A stretch of DNA of 64,000 nucleotides from NCBI GenBank assembly GCA_964368455.1, contig CAYJAZ010000006.1, forward strand, positions 62,001 to 126,000. Direction: 5' to 3'. The notes beneath the pieces are model-generated. The model did no database searches. It was not told the origin of the DNA and saw nothing but the letters and a program-made list of their open reading frames with translations. This stretch comes from CAYJAZ01 sp964368455. Its GTDB lineage: Bacteria; Desulfobacterota; Desulfovibrionia; Desulfovibrionales; Desulfovibrionaceae. Numbering within the stretch: position 1 is the first letter of the stretch; each line of letters starts with the position of its first letter. The position numbers were made by a program, and so were the translations under genes. Positions 8,954-17,221 of this stretch are shown piece after piece.

Positions 8954-10096
8954 TTACACATAGATATAATCTAGAAGTGCAGCTTGCAAACCTTTGCTTT
9001 CAATGGATTTAATAATTTCTTCCACACTTCTTTCGTCAGAAATTATAAATTGAGCATCACCTTTTTCTTCTTCTTCATGCCCACCAACACCGGTTTTTAC
9101 ACCAGCTGAAATACGTGTTGCACAGATGTCTATAATATTATCTCTAAATCTTGCATTTTCTCTGGTAGAAATATTAATGCCAGCATAAGGCAAGAATAGG
9201 CGATAAGCACACATTATTTGAACTAATTGTCTTTCATGCACATCTTTTGGATTTATTTTTTCATTATTGACTATAGGCCTTAATCTTGGACAAGAAAAAG
9301 AAATTTCGGCATGTGGATATTTTTTTTGAATAAGATTTGCGTGCAGGGCAGTTGCAAAAGCGTCTTTTCTAAAATCATCAAGGCCAAGAAGCGCACCAAA
9401 ACTCACTCCACGCATACCGCCCATAAGGGCTCTTTCTTGCGAATAAAAACGATACGGATAGACTTTTTTGGGACCGGCAAGATGTTCTTTATCGTAAGCA
9501 ATTGGATTATAAGTTTCTTGATACACAGAAACAAAGTCAACTCCAACTTCATGCAATAAAGCGTATTCATCGCTATTAAGTGGATAAATTTCAATGCCTA
9601 CATTTGGAAAATGTTTTTTTGCAATTTCACAAGCCTTTGCAATATATTCTACACTAGATTTTGCACGGCTTTCACCAGTCAAGATAAGAATATCTTTAAG
9701 ACCAGTTTTTGCAATGGCTTGTAATTCTTTGTCTATTTCTTCAAAAGTAAGAGAAGCTCTATGGATTTTATTAGTGCAGTTAAAACCACAATAAACACAA
9801 TGGTTTGAACAATAATTTGCAATATAAAGAGGAGTGAAGAGACAAATAGTGTTTCCAAAACGCTTTCTTGTGACTTCTTGTGCTTTTTGTGCAATTTCTT
9901 CAAGCATTTCAAGGGCTGATGGAGAGAGTAAAGCTGCAAGATCTTCTAAAGAAAGATGTTCTTTTTTTAATGCTCTTTGCACATCAGCTTTTGTGTATTG
10001 AAAAAAATCTACTTTTTCTACTTCTTGTAGAACAGTGTTCATCATAAGATGTTCGCTGTCAACAATTTCCATGTTTTTCATATAATTCAATGACAT
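8954..10096 (-). CDS. thiH: 2-iminoacetate synthase ThiH (radical SAM)
   Basis: Cleaves tyrosine to 2-iminoacetate (dehydroglycine) and p-cresol for thiazole formation in anaerobes. The 4Fe-4S/SAM motif is C96-x3-C100-x2-C103 (NYCSNHCVYCGF). 380 residues, the normal length, with the ThiH/biotin-synthase-like C-terminal region. An AAGG site precedes the ATG. It lies between thiG and the TenI-like gene. Use of ThiH rather than the oxygen-using glycine oxidase ThiO fits an anaerobic life. Confidence 0.97.
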   Translation of the reverse strand: MSLNYMKNMEIVDSEHLMMNTVLQEVEKVDFFQYTKADVQRALKKEHLSLEDLAALLSPSALEMLEEIAQKAQEVTRKRFGNTICLFTPLYIANYCSNHCVYCGFNCTNKIHRASLTFEEIDKELQAIAKTGLKDILILTGESRAKSSVEYIAKACEIAKKHFPNVGIEIYPLNSDEYALLHEVGVDFVSVYQETYNPIAYDKEHLAGPKKVYPYRFYSQERALMGGMRGVSFGALLGLDDFRKDAFATALHANLIQKKYPHAEISFSCPRLRPIVNNEKINPKDVHERQLVQIMCAYRLFLPYAGINISTRENARFRDNIIDICATRISAGVKTGVGGHEEEEKGDAQFIISDERSVEEIIKSIESKGLQAALLDYIYV

Positions 10097-10116
10097 AATA
10101 AAGCCTTAATAAATAA

Positions 10117-10890
10117 TTAATCTAAAAATCCAGTAAGAGGAGAAGAGGCCATAGCTTCTTTGTCTAAAACTCTTCCAAGCCCTGCTTTATAGGCTGTTCT
10201 ACCAGCAATAATAGCGTCTTTAAAGGCTTTTGCCATGAGTGGTATATCATTTGCTGTTGCTATTGCAGTATTTGCCATGATTGCCGCTGCACCCATTTCC
10301 ATGGCTTCGCATGCTTGCGATGGCTTTCCAATGCCTGCATCAACGATGATTGGAAGATTGATTTCGTCTATTAAAATTTGTATAAATTCTTTTGTGACAA
10401 GGCCTTTATTTGTGCCTATAGGTGCACCTAGGGGCATGATTGCCGCAGCACCAGCGTTTTGCATGTCTCTTGCTGAATTTAAATCTGGATACATATATGG
10501 CAGCACAACAAAATTTTCTTTTGCTAAAATTTCACACGCTCTTGCCGTTTCGTAATTATCTGGCAAAAGGTATTTACTTTCTGGTATGACTTCAATCTTG
10601 ATAAAGTCACCACAGCCACATTCTCTTGCAAGTCTTGCAATACGAACAGCTTCATCGCAATTTCTCGCACCAGAAGTGTTTGGCAAAAGTGTCACGTTTT
10701 TAGGTATATAATCTAGTATATTAGCTATGCCACCAGCATTTGCTCTTCTGAGGGCAAGTGTGATAATTTGTGTTTGAGCATGTTCAACAGCGGCTGTGAT
10801 TAAGTCGAGGCTATATTTACCAGAGCCAAGTATAAAGCGTGATGAAAAAGTGTGATTACCTAATTTGAAAGTGTCTGTGTTATTGTTCAT
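10117..10890 (-). CDS. thiG: Thiazole synthase ThiG
   Basis: 257 residues, full length. It condenses 1-deoxyxylulose 5-phosphate, 2-iminoacetate and ThiS thiocarboxylate into the thiazole phosphate. Recognisable segments are SRFILGSGKY, TLALRR, LLPNTSGARNCDEAVR, IKIEVIPE and the phosphate-binding VDAGIGKPSQACEAMEMGA. It lies between thiF and thiH with short gaps, in the conserved thiSFGH order. Confidence 0.97.
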   Translation of the reverse strand: MNNNTDTFKLGNHTFSSRFILGSGKYSLDLITAAVEHAQTQIITLALRRANAGGIANILDYIPKNVTLLPNTSGARNCDEAVRIARLARECGCGDFIKIEVIPESKYLLPDNYETARACEILAKENFVVLPYMYPDLNSARDMQNAGAAAIMPLGAPIGTNKGLVTKEFIQILIDEINLPIIVDAGIGKPSQACEAMEMGAAAIMANTAIATANDIPLMAKAFKDAIIAGRTAYKAGLGRVLDKEAMASSPLTGFLD

Positions 10891-10915
10891 TTTTTTCTCA
10901 ATTTATTTTTATATG

Positions 10916-11578
10916 TTAGAAGGATAAATCTATTTCATCAAGAATGATTTGTGTAATTACAGTTGCTTGCATGGAAGCACAAAGACTCACTCTTGGTGCG
11001 TACAAAGTTTTTTCTTTTTCTACATCACTTTTTTCATCGCCACAAAGATAGAAATTATGCATCTTCTTTCGTGCCACAATGCTGTTTGGGCTTTTAATGC
11101 CAGCCATACCGCTTGAAGCAACAAGAACACTTGTTGGTAATTCTGTCAAAACTGTTTCAGTCAACATTGCTTTTTCTTCTGCTTTATCAAAAGCTTCGCA
11201 GATAATTGAACAAGGGGAAAAAAAATCAGGAATATTTTGCGGATTGAGTTTTTCTGTATAAAGAGTGTAGTTAATATAGGGGTTTATCTGTGTTAAATGT
11301 TTGTGAAGAGCCTTTGTTTTGGGTTGGCCTATATCAAAAAGATTGTATTGTTGTCTATGGAGGTTTGTTTTGTCTACTTTGTCAAAATCAGCTAAAATAA
11401 GATTTTGAACACCAAGTCTAGTAAGTAAAACAGCTACATGCGAACCAAGACCGCCAAGTCCTGCAATGCCAACGCAAGCTTGTGCAATTTTTTTTTGCCT
11501 TTTTACACCATGCCTTTCTATGAGAAGATTTTGTATTTCTTCATAAGAAAGTGGGTATGATGTTTGAAAATCATTCAT
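10916..11578 (-). CDS. thiF: ThiF-family ThiS adenylyltransferase (short type)
   Basis: 220 residues of the E1-like fold: nucleotide-binding GIAGLGGLGSHVAVLLTRLG, then DKVDKTNLHRQQY, and a CGDE segment near the C-terminus. This is the short ThiF found with thiSGH in anaerobes rather than MoeB-length ThiF. It adenylates the C-terminal glycine of ThiS before sulfur transfer. The gene lies between thiS and thiG. Confidence 0.92.
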   Translation of the reverse strand: MNDFQTSYPLSYEEIQNLLIERHGVKRQKKIAQACVGIAGLGGLGSHVAVLLTRLGVQNLILADFDKVDKTNLHRQQYNLFDIGQPKTKALHKHLTQINPYINYTLYTEKLNPQNIPDFFSPCSIICEAFDKAEEKAMLTETVLTELPTSVLVASSGMAGIKSPNSIVARKKMHNFYLCGDEKSDVEKEKTLYAPRVSLCASMQATVITQIILDEIDLSF

Positions 11579-11612
11579 GTGAAACCATTATAAATAGAGG
11601 AATTAAAAAAAA

Positions 11613-11816
11613 CTAACCGCCGCCAACAAAATGCACAATCTCAAGAATATCGTCTTTTGTTAATTTTGTTGTAGAAAAATCTTTTCTTGCTACGATTTTC
11701 TTATTAAGCTCAACTGCAACTCTTTGGCAATTATAGCCTTTTTCAATTAAAAAATCTTCAAGTATTTCAGAAGTATATTCTTCTACTTTTCCATTTACTA
11801 GCATAATTTTCCCCAA
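11613..11816 (-). CDS. thiS: Sulfur carrier protein ThiS
   Basis: 67-residue beta-grasp protein ending in the expected di-glycine tail (VHFVGGG) that carries the thiocarboxylate. A GGGGA sequence precedes the ATG. It is the first gene of the thiSFGH-tenI group, preceded by 120 nt that hold a palindrome but no recognisable TPP riboswitch core. Confidence 0.95.
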   Translation of the reverse strand: MGKIMLVNGKVEEYTSEILEDFLIEKGYNCQRVAVELNKKIVARKDFSTTKLTKDDILEIVHFVGGG

Positions 11817-11820
11817 GCTA

Positions 11821-11850
11821 TTCTTGAAATTATATATTTTTATTCAAGAA
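11821..11850 (-). promoter_or_regulatory. Palindrome in the leader before thiS
   Basis: Perfect 8-bp arms (TTCTTGAA/TTCAAGAA) around 14 nt of A/T, lying 5 nt upstream of the thiS start codon on its transcript. There is no T tract, so it is not a classical terminator. It could be a regulator site or a weak RNA hairpin close to the thiS ribosome site. No THI-box-like sequence was found in this gap. Confidence 0.35.
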
Positions 11851-11936
11851 AAATATACTGTAGCACTTGTTTTTTGTAAAGCCCAAATAATTGTGAAAAT
11901 TGTGAAAAATGTGCTTGTAGAAATGTTTTGCTCCTT

Positions 11937-12593
11937 TTATCTTGTAAAGAGAGCTGAAAATTCCATAGCTTTTTGCTTCACATCTTTTGCACTACAAAGA
12001 GCGGACACAAGGGCAATGCTTTCAACTCCGCAATCTAAAACGCTTTTTGCATTTTCTAAGCTAATTCCGCCTATAGTCATGAGTGGAAGTGAAGAATTCA
12101 CGCTATCTAGATAAGCACGGCATTTCTTCATTCCCTCAAGTCCCCAAGCTGGTGCTGTGTCTTTCTTTGTCTGCGTTTCAAAAACCGGACTTGCAACAAG
12201 ATATTGTAAGGGTAAGTCTATAGAATTTTTGAAAAATTCAAAGGTAGGTGCTGTGTGGCCAATGATTTTCTTTGTGCCAAGAATTTCTCTTGCTTCAAGT
12301 ATGGGCATATCGCTTTGCCCAAGATGAACGCCTGCCGCATTTGCAGCAAGAGCCACGTCTATTCTATCGTTGATAATAATTGGAATATTCTTTTTATTTT
12401 GTATATTTACAACTAATTCTTTTGCTAAAGCAAGAAAATCACGTGTGTTTGCATTTTTTTCTCTTATTTGCACGCAGTTTACACCGCCTGCAACAGCTTC
12501 ATTCACAATATCAAGTATGGGACGCCCAAGACAAAGCTCTTGATCCGTCACAAGATAGAGTCCAAAGTTTCTAAAATTTGACCAATCTTGCAT
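11937..12593 (-). CDS. thiE: Thiamine phosphate synthase ThiE
   Basis: 218 residues with all ThiE landmarks: VQIREK, IINDRIDVALAANAAGVHLGQ, YLVASPVFETQTK and MTIGGISLENA. It joins HMP-PP with thiazole phosphate to give thiamine phosphate. AAAGGA precedes the ATG. The last gene of the aryl-polyene cluster ends 14 nt upstream, so thiE appears to be co-transcribed with that cluster, while thiS follows after a 120-nt gap. Confidence 0.95.
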   Translation of the reverse strand: MQDWSNFRNFGLYLVTDQELCLGRPILDIVNEAVAGGVNCVQIREKNANTRDFLALAKELVVNIQNKKNIPIIINDRIDVALAANAAGVHLGQSDMPILEAREILGTKKIIGHTAPTFEFFKNSIDLPLQYLVASPVFETQTKKDTAPAWGLEGMKKCRAYLDSVNSSLPLMTIGGISLENAKSVLDCGVESIALVSALCSAKDVKQKAMEFSALFTR

Positions 12594-12607
12594 ATATTTT
12601 TCCTTTA

Positions 12608-13804
12608 TTACCAGTCGGTTGGCTTGCCTATAAGGTTTTTTGGAAGTTCATTTCCAAAAGTAATAGAACTTGGAACTTCTGGATGTGTGAGATTTTTCTT
12701 CATGTATTCTCTTAAGTTTTTGCGAAATTCTATTTCATCAAAACTTGTGTTAACTTGCGTATTTGGCACAATAAAAGCCTTAAGTCTGCTGCCTTCTTCT
12801 TTTCGCATAAGGCGAACTATACAGTCTTTTATGCCATCGTATTGCATTAATATTTCACGAATTTTTGCTGGAAAAACATTTACGCTACCAACTTGCACAG
12901 CAAAGTCTTTACGTCCTTTTGGAAGAAGATGTTCTTGATCAAGCCATTCAATATTGTCTTGAACAGGACAGTCAAGGAGGTTATTGTCAGGTAATCTTCT
13001 TGTAAGTTTTTGATCTTGCATAGAATAATTAAATTGTGGCAAGAGAGTAAAGGGGAGATTTGGATTATCCCTTGTACACATGACACCAAGTTCGGAAGAA
13101 CCAAAATTTTCTCTAAAGTGGAATTTTTTATCCAGCATTTTTTGGAAAGTTTCTTGTGCTAAAGGTGCTGTACCAGTGATACAATAGACATCTGAACCAT
13201 CAAGTTCTTCTATTTGACATAGATGATCGTAAAGCAAAGGAATTGCTATAAGTAAATCATATTTTTGGATTTTTTTTGCAATTACTTGTGGAAAAGGAAC
13301 TTCTGAAACAAATTCAATACCAAGTGCTTTTGGCAATAAAAGGCCAAATGTGAAGCCATAAAGATGATGTAGAGGCACAGTAACAAGTGCTCTTTTGCAA
13401 GCAGTAAAATGCGGAAGCATGCCTATAAGTTCTTGTCTTAAATGACTTTCTTCATGTACACAAGGTTTTGGAATTCCTGTTGAGCCAGAAGTAAAGAAAG
13501 TGACAGTTTTTTCGCCATTATTCCATTTTTCAAAAGCATCTTTAGCAACTTTTCCAAAAGTATCTTCAATGTTTACTAATACTTCAATAGAAAACATCTT
13601 TGCAAAATAATCGCAGATAATAGTGCAATCTTCTACTGTATACTCTAATTCTTTCCAGCTCTTTGTAGCAAGGATTTCAGGTTCGAAATAAGGCACTGGT
13701 AAAACTGTGCTTTTTGCTTTTTCAAAACGTGCTATAGATTGTAAAATCGATAAAAATGAAGAAAAATCTAAAGCTTTAATATGTTCAATATCACATACAT
13801 TCAT
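12608..13804 (-). CDS. AMP-dependent acyl/aryl ligase of the aryl-polyene cluster
   Basis: 398 residues of an ANL-type adenylating enzyme with the AMP-binding motif TFFTSGSTGIPKP, a mid-protein GSSELGVMCTRDN and a reduced C-terminal domain with GRKDFAVQVGSVNVFP. By family and location it matches the ligase (ApeH in the E. coli/Xenorhabdus scheme, from memory) that activates an aryl acid such as 4-hydroxybenzoate and loads it onto an ACP. A GTG at 13816 would overlap the upstream gene; the ATG at 13804 seems the better start, although neither has a strong ribosome site. Confidence 0.85.
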   Translation of the reverse strand: MNVCDIEHIKALDFSSFLSILQSIARFEKAKSTVLPVPYFEPEILATKSWKELEYTVEDCTIICDYFAKMFSIEVLVNIEDTFGKVAKDAFEKWNNGEKTVTFFTSGSTGIPKPCVHEESHLRQELIGMLPHFTACKRALVTVPLHHLYGFTFGLLLPKALGIEFVSEVPFPQVIAKKIQKYDLLIAIPLLYDHLCQIEELDGSDVYCITGTAPLAQETFQKMLDKKFHFRENFGSSELGVMCTRDNPNLPFTLLPQFNYSMQDQKLTRRLPDNNLLDCPVQDNIEWLDQEHLLPKGRKDFAVQVGSVNVFPAKIREILMQYDGIKDCIVRLMRKEEGSRLKAFIVPNTQVNTSFDEIEFRKNLREYMKKNLTHPEVPSSITFGNELPKNLIGKPTDW

Positions 13805-13808
13805 ACTA

Positions 13809-14780
13809 TTACTCACTTTTTTCTATAAAATTATTAATCTCAAGTAGAGAAAGTAATTCAGAGTCTTTTTGTTTGCAAATACAAAGGCTTGTCATAGGAT
13901 TTTGCAAGGCAAGGTAAGTATCTAGAGCTTGGCTTAAAGGCGAAGTTCCATAAAATGAAGAGTGTAGAAGTAAAGAATCTTCATTTTTTTTATAATTTTG
14001 GCAATCTTCGTGATAGCCAGAAAGAAAAATCTTTGCATCTGGATTTGCTTGTCTTATTTCTGTTATATTCTTTGCATTTTTCCAAGAAACAGAAATTTTT
14101 GGCTTATTTATTTCTTCTTTTCCAAGTAAAAGAAAGAAAGCACCTTCAGTAAAAGCATAAGGGCTAGTTTGTAATTGATCTTTGCAAGTATAAGTAAATC
14201 TTGAATCAATTTCATCAACAGCACCAACAAGCACATAATCATTCTTGCCAGAATTAAGTAAAAGAAGGGCAGTTTGAATTGCACCTGCAAAGGAATGGTC
14301 AAATTGAGTCACAGTTTGACAACCACCCTTAATATCTAAAATCAATGAAATAAGGCCTGCACCCATATTATTTACAGCATGAGAAAAAGCAGTTGGCGAA
14401 GAAAGTTCTGGGCTATTATCAAGTATGGAATCCATAAAATCAATATTCATTTGTGAACTTGAAAAAGCTGTGCCTATAACTAGGCCAAGATTTTTTGGAA
14501 GAAAAGCATTTTGTTCTTCATTTTCTGCCTTTATCCCATTTTTACCCAATGAAAAAGAGGCATTTTGTAGGCATTCCGCTGCTGCTAGAAGTCCCATTCT
14601 TGCGTATCTTGGCACACGGCGAAGATTTGCTTTTGGCAAAAGAGAGGAAAGCTTTGAAAGATCTATAGGAGAAAGTTGAGTAAAATCGGTGTTTTTACTC
14701 GAATTATATCTTTGTAAAAATCTTTGACTATCGCCCAAGGTATGGCAAAGTGAAGAAGAAAGAATTGAAGCAGAAAGCAT
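13809..14780 (-). CDS. Chain-length-factor-like ketosynthase (no active Cys)
   Basis: 323 residues of ketosynthase fold, clearly shorter than the 400-420 of the three other ketosynthases here. Where they carry SACSG, AACATG or NACTSG, this protein reads QFDHSFAG (159-166), so the nucleophilic Cys is absent. The C-terminal histidine blocks NAHAT and GH are also missing. Such proteins pair with an active ketosynthase and set chain length. The probable partner is the ketosynthase encoded 11 nt upstream. The ATG has a GGTGA site. Confidence 0.82.
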   Translation of the reverse strand: MLSASILSSSLCHTLGDSQRFLQRYNSSKNTDFTQLSPIDLSKLSSLLPKANLRRVPRYARMGLLAAAECLQNASFSLGKNGIKAENEEQNAFLPKNLGLVIGTAFSSSQMNIDFMDSILDNSPELSSPTAFSHAVNNMGAGLISLILDIKGGCQTVTQFDHSFAGAIQTALLLLNSGKNDYVLVGAVDEIDSRFTYTCKDQLQTSPYAFTEGAFFLLLGKEEINKPKISVSWKNAKNITEIRQANPDAKIFLSGYHEDCQNYKKNEDSLLLHSSFYGTSPLSQALDTYLALQNPMTSLCICKQKDSELLSLLEINNFIEKSE

Positions 14781-14791
14781 AGTTCACCACT

Positions 14792-16036
14792 TTATAAATT
14801 TGAATTGTCGTAAGAAAGAATAAGCGCTGCATTACCGCCGCCAAAGCCAAGAGAAGTAGAAAGTGCGTATTTCTTAGTGATTTCAGTGTTTTCTCTTGTT
14901 GGAATAAGTCCAATATTAGGATCTACTTCACTAAAACCATTGGTGAGGGGTATGGTTTTTTCTTGTAAAGCATAAAGTGAAAAGAGGGCCTCTAAAGCTC
15001 CTGCTGCACCTAGGGTATGCCCTGTGATTGCCTTGCTGCCCCAAATTGGTATTTCGTTGAAATGTTTGACAAAAAATTTGCCTTCTACATTGTCATTTTC
15101 TTTTGTTGCTGTTGCATGTGCATTAATAAAAGCTAATTCATTCTTTGTGATTCCAGCATCTTGCATTGCATCTTCAACTGCCTTGTGTAGGCCAGCTGCT
15201 TCTGGATGCGGTGCTGTGAAATGATGTGCGTCAGAAGCAGAACCATAGCCAGCAGCAAAGCCAAATATCTTAGCATTTCTTTTTCTTGCATGTTCTTCAC
15301 TTTCAAGAATAAAAAGAGCTGCTGCTTCGCCTAGAGTTAGGCCTTTTCTTGAAATATCAAAGGGTTTGCATGCTTCTTTGTCATAAACCATAAGTCTTGC
15401 AAAGCCAGTATGCGGAACAAGAGAAAGGGCGTCTGCTCCGCCACAAAGCACATAATCGCAACTTTGTGAACGAATGAGTTCCATGCCCATACCAATAGCA
15501 TCTGCACCAGAAGTGCATGCATTTGCTAAAGTGAGGCAAGGGCCTGTGATATTGAGTTTTTTTGCTATAGCAAGAGCAAGATTTGATTTGAAATATTCAT
15601 CTGCATCTTGGTAGTTGATTTCTTTATTTTCTTTATCTTCTTTAGACAAGCAAAAAAAATCTTCATTCATTTGTAAAGCTTGTTTAGCCTTTGCATAGCT
15701 TTCAATAAAGTGTAAGGCAGAGCCAGCAGTTGTGCCTAATACTATGCCAACTTTTGAATTTTGTAGTTCGTTTAAGCTAATTTGTGCTTGTGCTAAAGCT
15801 TTGTCGACAGCAATTTGCATAAGAACAAGAGTGTCTAAAGCAGAATTTTTTCTCTTACAATCTTCATCTGCAAAACAAACAGCGGCTAAAAAAGGATAAG
15901 GCATAGCCATTTCATGTAGAATTTGCGGTGGGGACAAAAATCTCTTGCTTTGAGTGAGCGAATGCCAAATAGCAGGTTTTTCTTCTCCTGCCGCACTTAT
16001 GCTCGCTAAAGCTGTTATGGCTACAGCTTCTTTCAT
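14792..16036 (-). CDS. Beta-ketoacyl-ACP synthase (FabF type), polyene extension
   Basis: 414 residues with the complete Cys-His-His triad: C174 in LANACTSG, H307 in NAHAT and H340 in TGHTLGAAG. It catalyses decarboxylative condensation of malonyl-ACP onto the growing aryl-polyene chain. It lies next to the Cys-less ketosynthase-like protein, the arrangement expected for a KS/CLF heterodimer. The ACP gene ends 3 nt upstream and the GGAGAAG site overlaps its end, so translation is tightly linked. Confidence 0.92.
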   Translation of the reverse strand: MKEAVAITALASISAAGEEKPAIWHSLTQSKRFLSPPQILHEMAMPYPFLAAVCFADEDCKRKNSALDTLVLMQIAVDKALAQAQISLNELQNSKVGIVLGTTAGSALHFIESYAKAKQALQMNEDFFCLSKEDKENKEINYQDADEYFKSNLALAIAKKLNITGPCLTLANACTSGADAIGMGMELIRSQSCDYVLCGGADALSLVPHTGFARLMVYDKEACKPFDISRKGLTLGEAAALFILESEEHARKRNAKIFGFAAGYGSASDAHHFTAPHPEAAGLHKAVEDAMQDAGITKNELAFINAHATATKENDNVEGKFFVKHFNEIPIWGSKAITGHTLGAAGALEALFSLYALQEKTIPLTNGFSEVDPNIGLIPTRENTEITKKYALSTSLGFGGGNAALILSYDNSNL

Positions 16037-16038
16037 AG

Positions 16039-16299
16039 CTATTTCTTCTCCATAATATAGCTTGCTAATGTCATTGGAGAAATAAAAATCTTTCTTGCTT
16101 CGTCAGGATCTTCTATTTTTACATTAAATCTTTTATCAACAATAACAACAAGTTCAACAGCATCTAAAGAATCAAGACCAAGACCATCAGGATCAAAAAG
16201 TAAGGTGTCGTCTTTGATTTCTTCAATATTTACATGTTCTAAGCGTAAATCTTCTATAATGTATTTTTTTAAGCTTTCTACACATTCATTAATTGTCAT
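16039..16299 (-). CDS. Acyl carrier protein (aryl-polyene cluster, first copy)
   Basis: 86-residue ACP with the phosphopantetheine serine at S44 in DPDGLGLDSLDAVEL. A longer frame starts at 16320, but the ATG at 16299 is the natural start and overlaps the end of the upstream acyltransferase by 11 nt. With the second ACP it would carry the aryl starter and the polyene chain. No phosphopantetheinyl transferase gene is present in the window. Confidence 0.92.
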   Translation of the reverse strand: MTINECVESLKKYIIEDLRLEHVNIEEIKDDTLLFDPDGLGLDSLDAVELVVIVDKRFNVKIEDPDEARKIFISPMTLASYIMEKK

Positions 16300-17197
16300 T
16301 TTTTTCTTCCCATAAATCATAAAAATTAAAAAATTGATGTGGATAGTTTTGTACCATAAATTCTAATGCTGCAATATAGCGAGCAAGATATGGTTCTAGC
16401 TGTTTTGGATCTTTGTGTATTCCGTATGGAATAGAGATTTTTTCAGCCCAAACCCCACGTATGCAATCTTTTTCGTGTACAGAAAAGGTGATAAGCATCG
16501 CCTTTTGTGTTATCGAACATATACTAAAAGGGGCTAAAGGTAAAGGAATTTTCCCACCTAAAAAGGGCATAAGTATATATTTTTCGTGTTGATGCAAAAC
16601 TCTATCACCCATCATGCAGACAATTTCATTTTTATTCAAAGCCTGCGAAATTTCAAGAGAAGCTTTAAAACCGTCTGCTGGCGATATAAATTTTATAGAA
16701 TTTTTATTTTTATAACTTGAATGTTGGAAATAGTGTTTGTCGTTATCTCCGCTTTGAATCAATTGCACAAGATTAATAGGCTTATTCACATTTTCAAATT
16801 CAAAAAGTCCAAGTTGCCAAGCACCAAGATGGCCAGATAAAATAAGACAACCCTCTTCATTGTGTAAATTCTCAAGCAAAAGATTTTGTGAATTATTTGT
16901 GTGCGATTTAATAGATAATTTATTTTTGTTCGCAAAAATAACTCTATCAAGCAGTAAGTTTGCAAAATTTGAATAGATTTTATACGTGTGTACATACATT
17001 TCAAAAGTAGAGGCATGTGGAAAACGTCTTTTTAAGTAAGGTTCAGATCTTTTTGAATATTTTGGCATAAGAGCATAATATGCAGTCACAAATATTAAAA
17101 AGAAACGAGCTAAGAAAACAAGGCGTAAATGTATGAGAAAATAGAAGAAATAATGCTGTAGTTGTGATCCAAAACTTTTGCTTGAAAATTTTACCAT
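16289..17197 (-). CDS. LpxL/HtrB-like acyltransferase
   Basis: 302 residues with an N-terminal hydrophobic helix (about 22-42) and the GHLGAWQLG motif holding the catalytic His of lauroyl-type lipid A acyltransferases. MGDRV and a PLAPF segment follow as in that family. In an aryl-polyene cluster it probably moves the finished polyene, or an accessory fatty acid, onto a lipid or sugar anchor at the inner membrane. AAGGAA precedes the ATG. A general lipid A role is possible but less likely given the operon. Confidence 0.82.
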   Translation of the reverse strand: MVKFSSKSFGSQLQHYFFYFLIHLRLVFLARFFLIFVTAYYALMPKYSKRSEPYLKRRFPHASTFEMYVHTYKIYSNFANLLLDRVIFANKNKLSIKSHTNNSQNLLLENLHNEEGCLILSGHLGAWQLGLFEFENVNKPINLVQLIQSGDNDKHYFQHSSYKNKNSIKFISPADGFKASLEISQALNKNEIVCMMGDRVLHQHEKYILMPFLGGKIPLPLAPFSICSITQKAMLITFSVHEKDCIRGVWAEKISIPYGIHKDPKQLEPYLARYIAALEFMVQNYPHQFFNFYDLWEEKNDN

Positions 17198-17221
17198 ATT
17201 CTTTCCTTAAAACCAAATATA

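Noticed and set aside
11817..11936. Possible TPP riboswitch before thiS
   Set aside because: The conserved CTGAGA and ACCTGA-type core segments are not present on the minus strand; only a short palindrome is seen.
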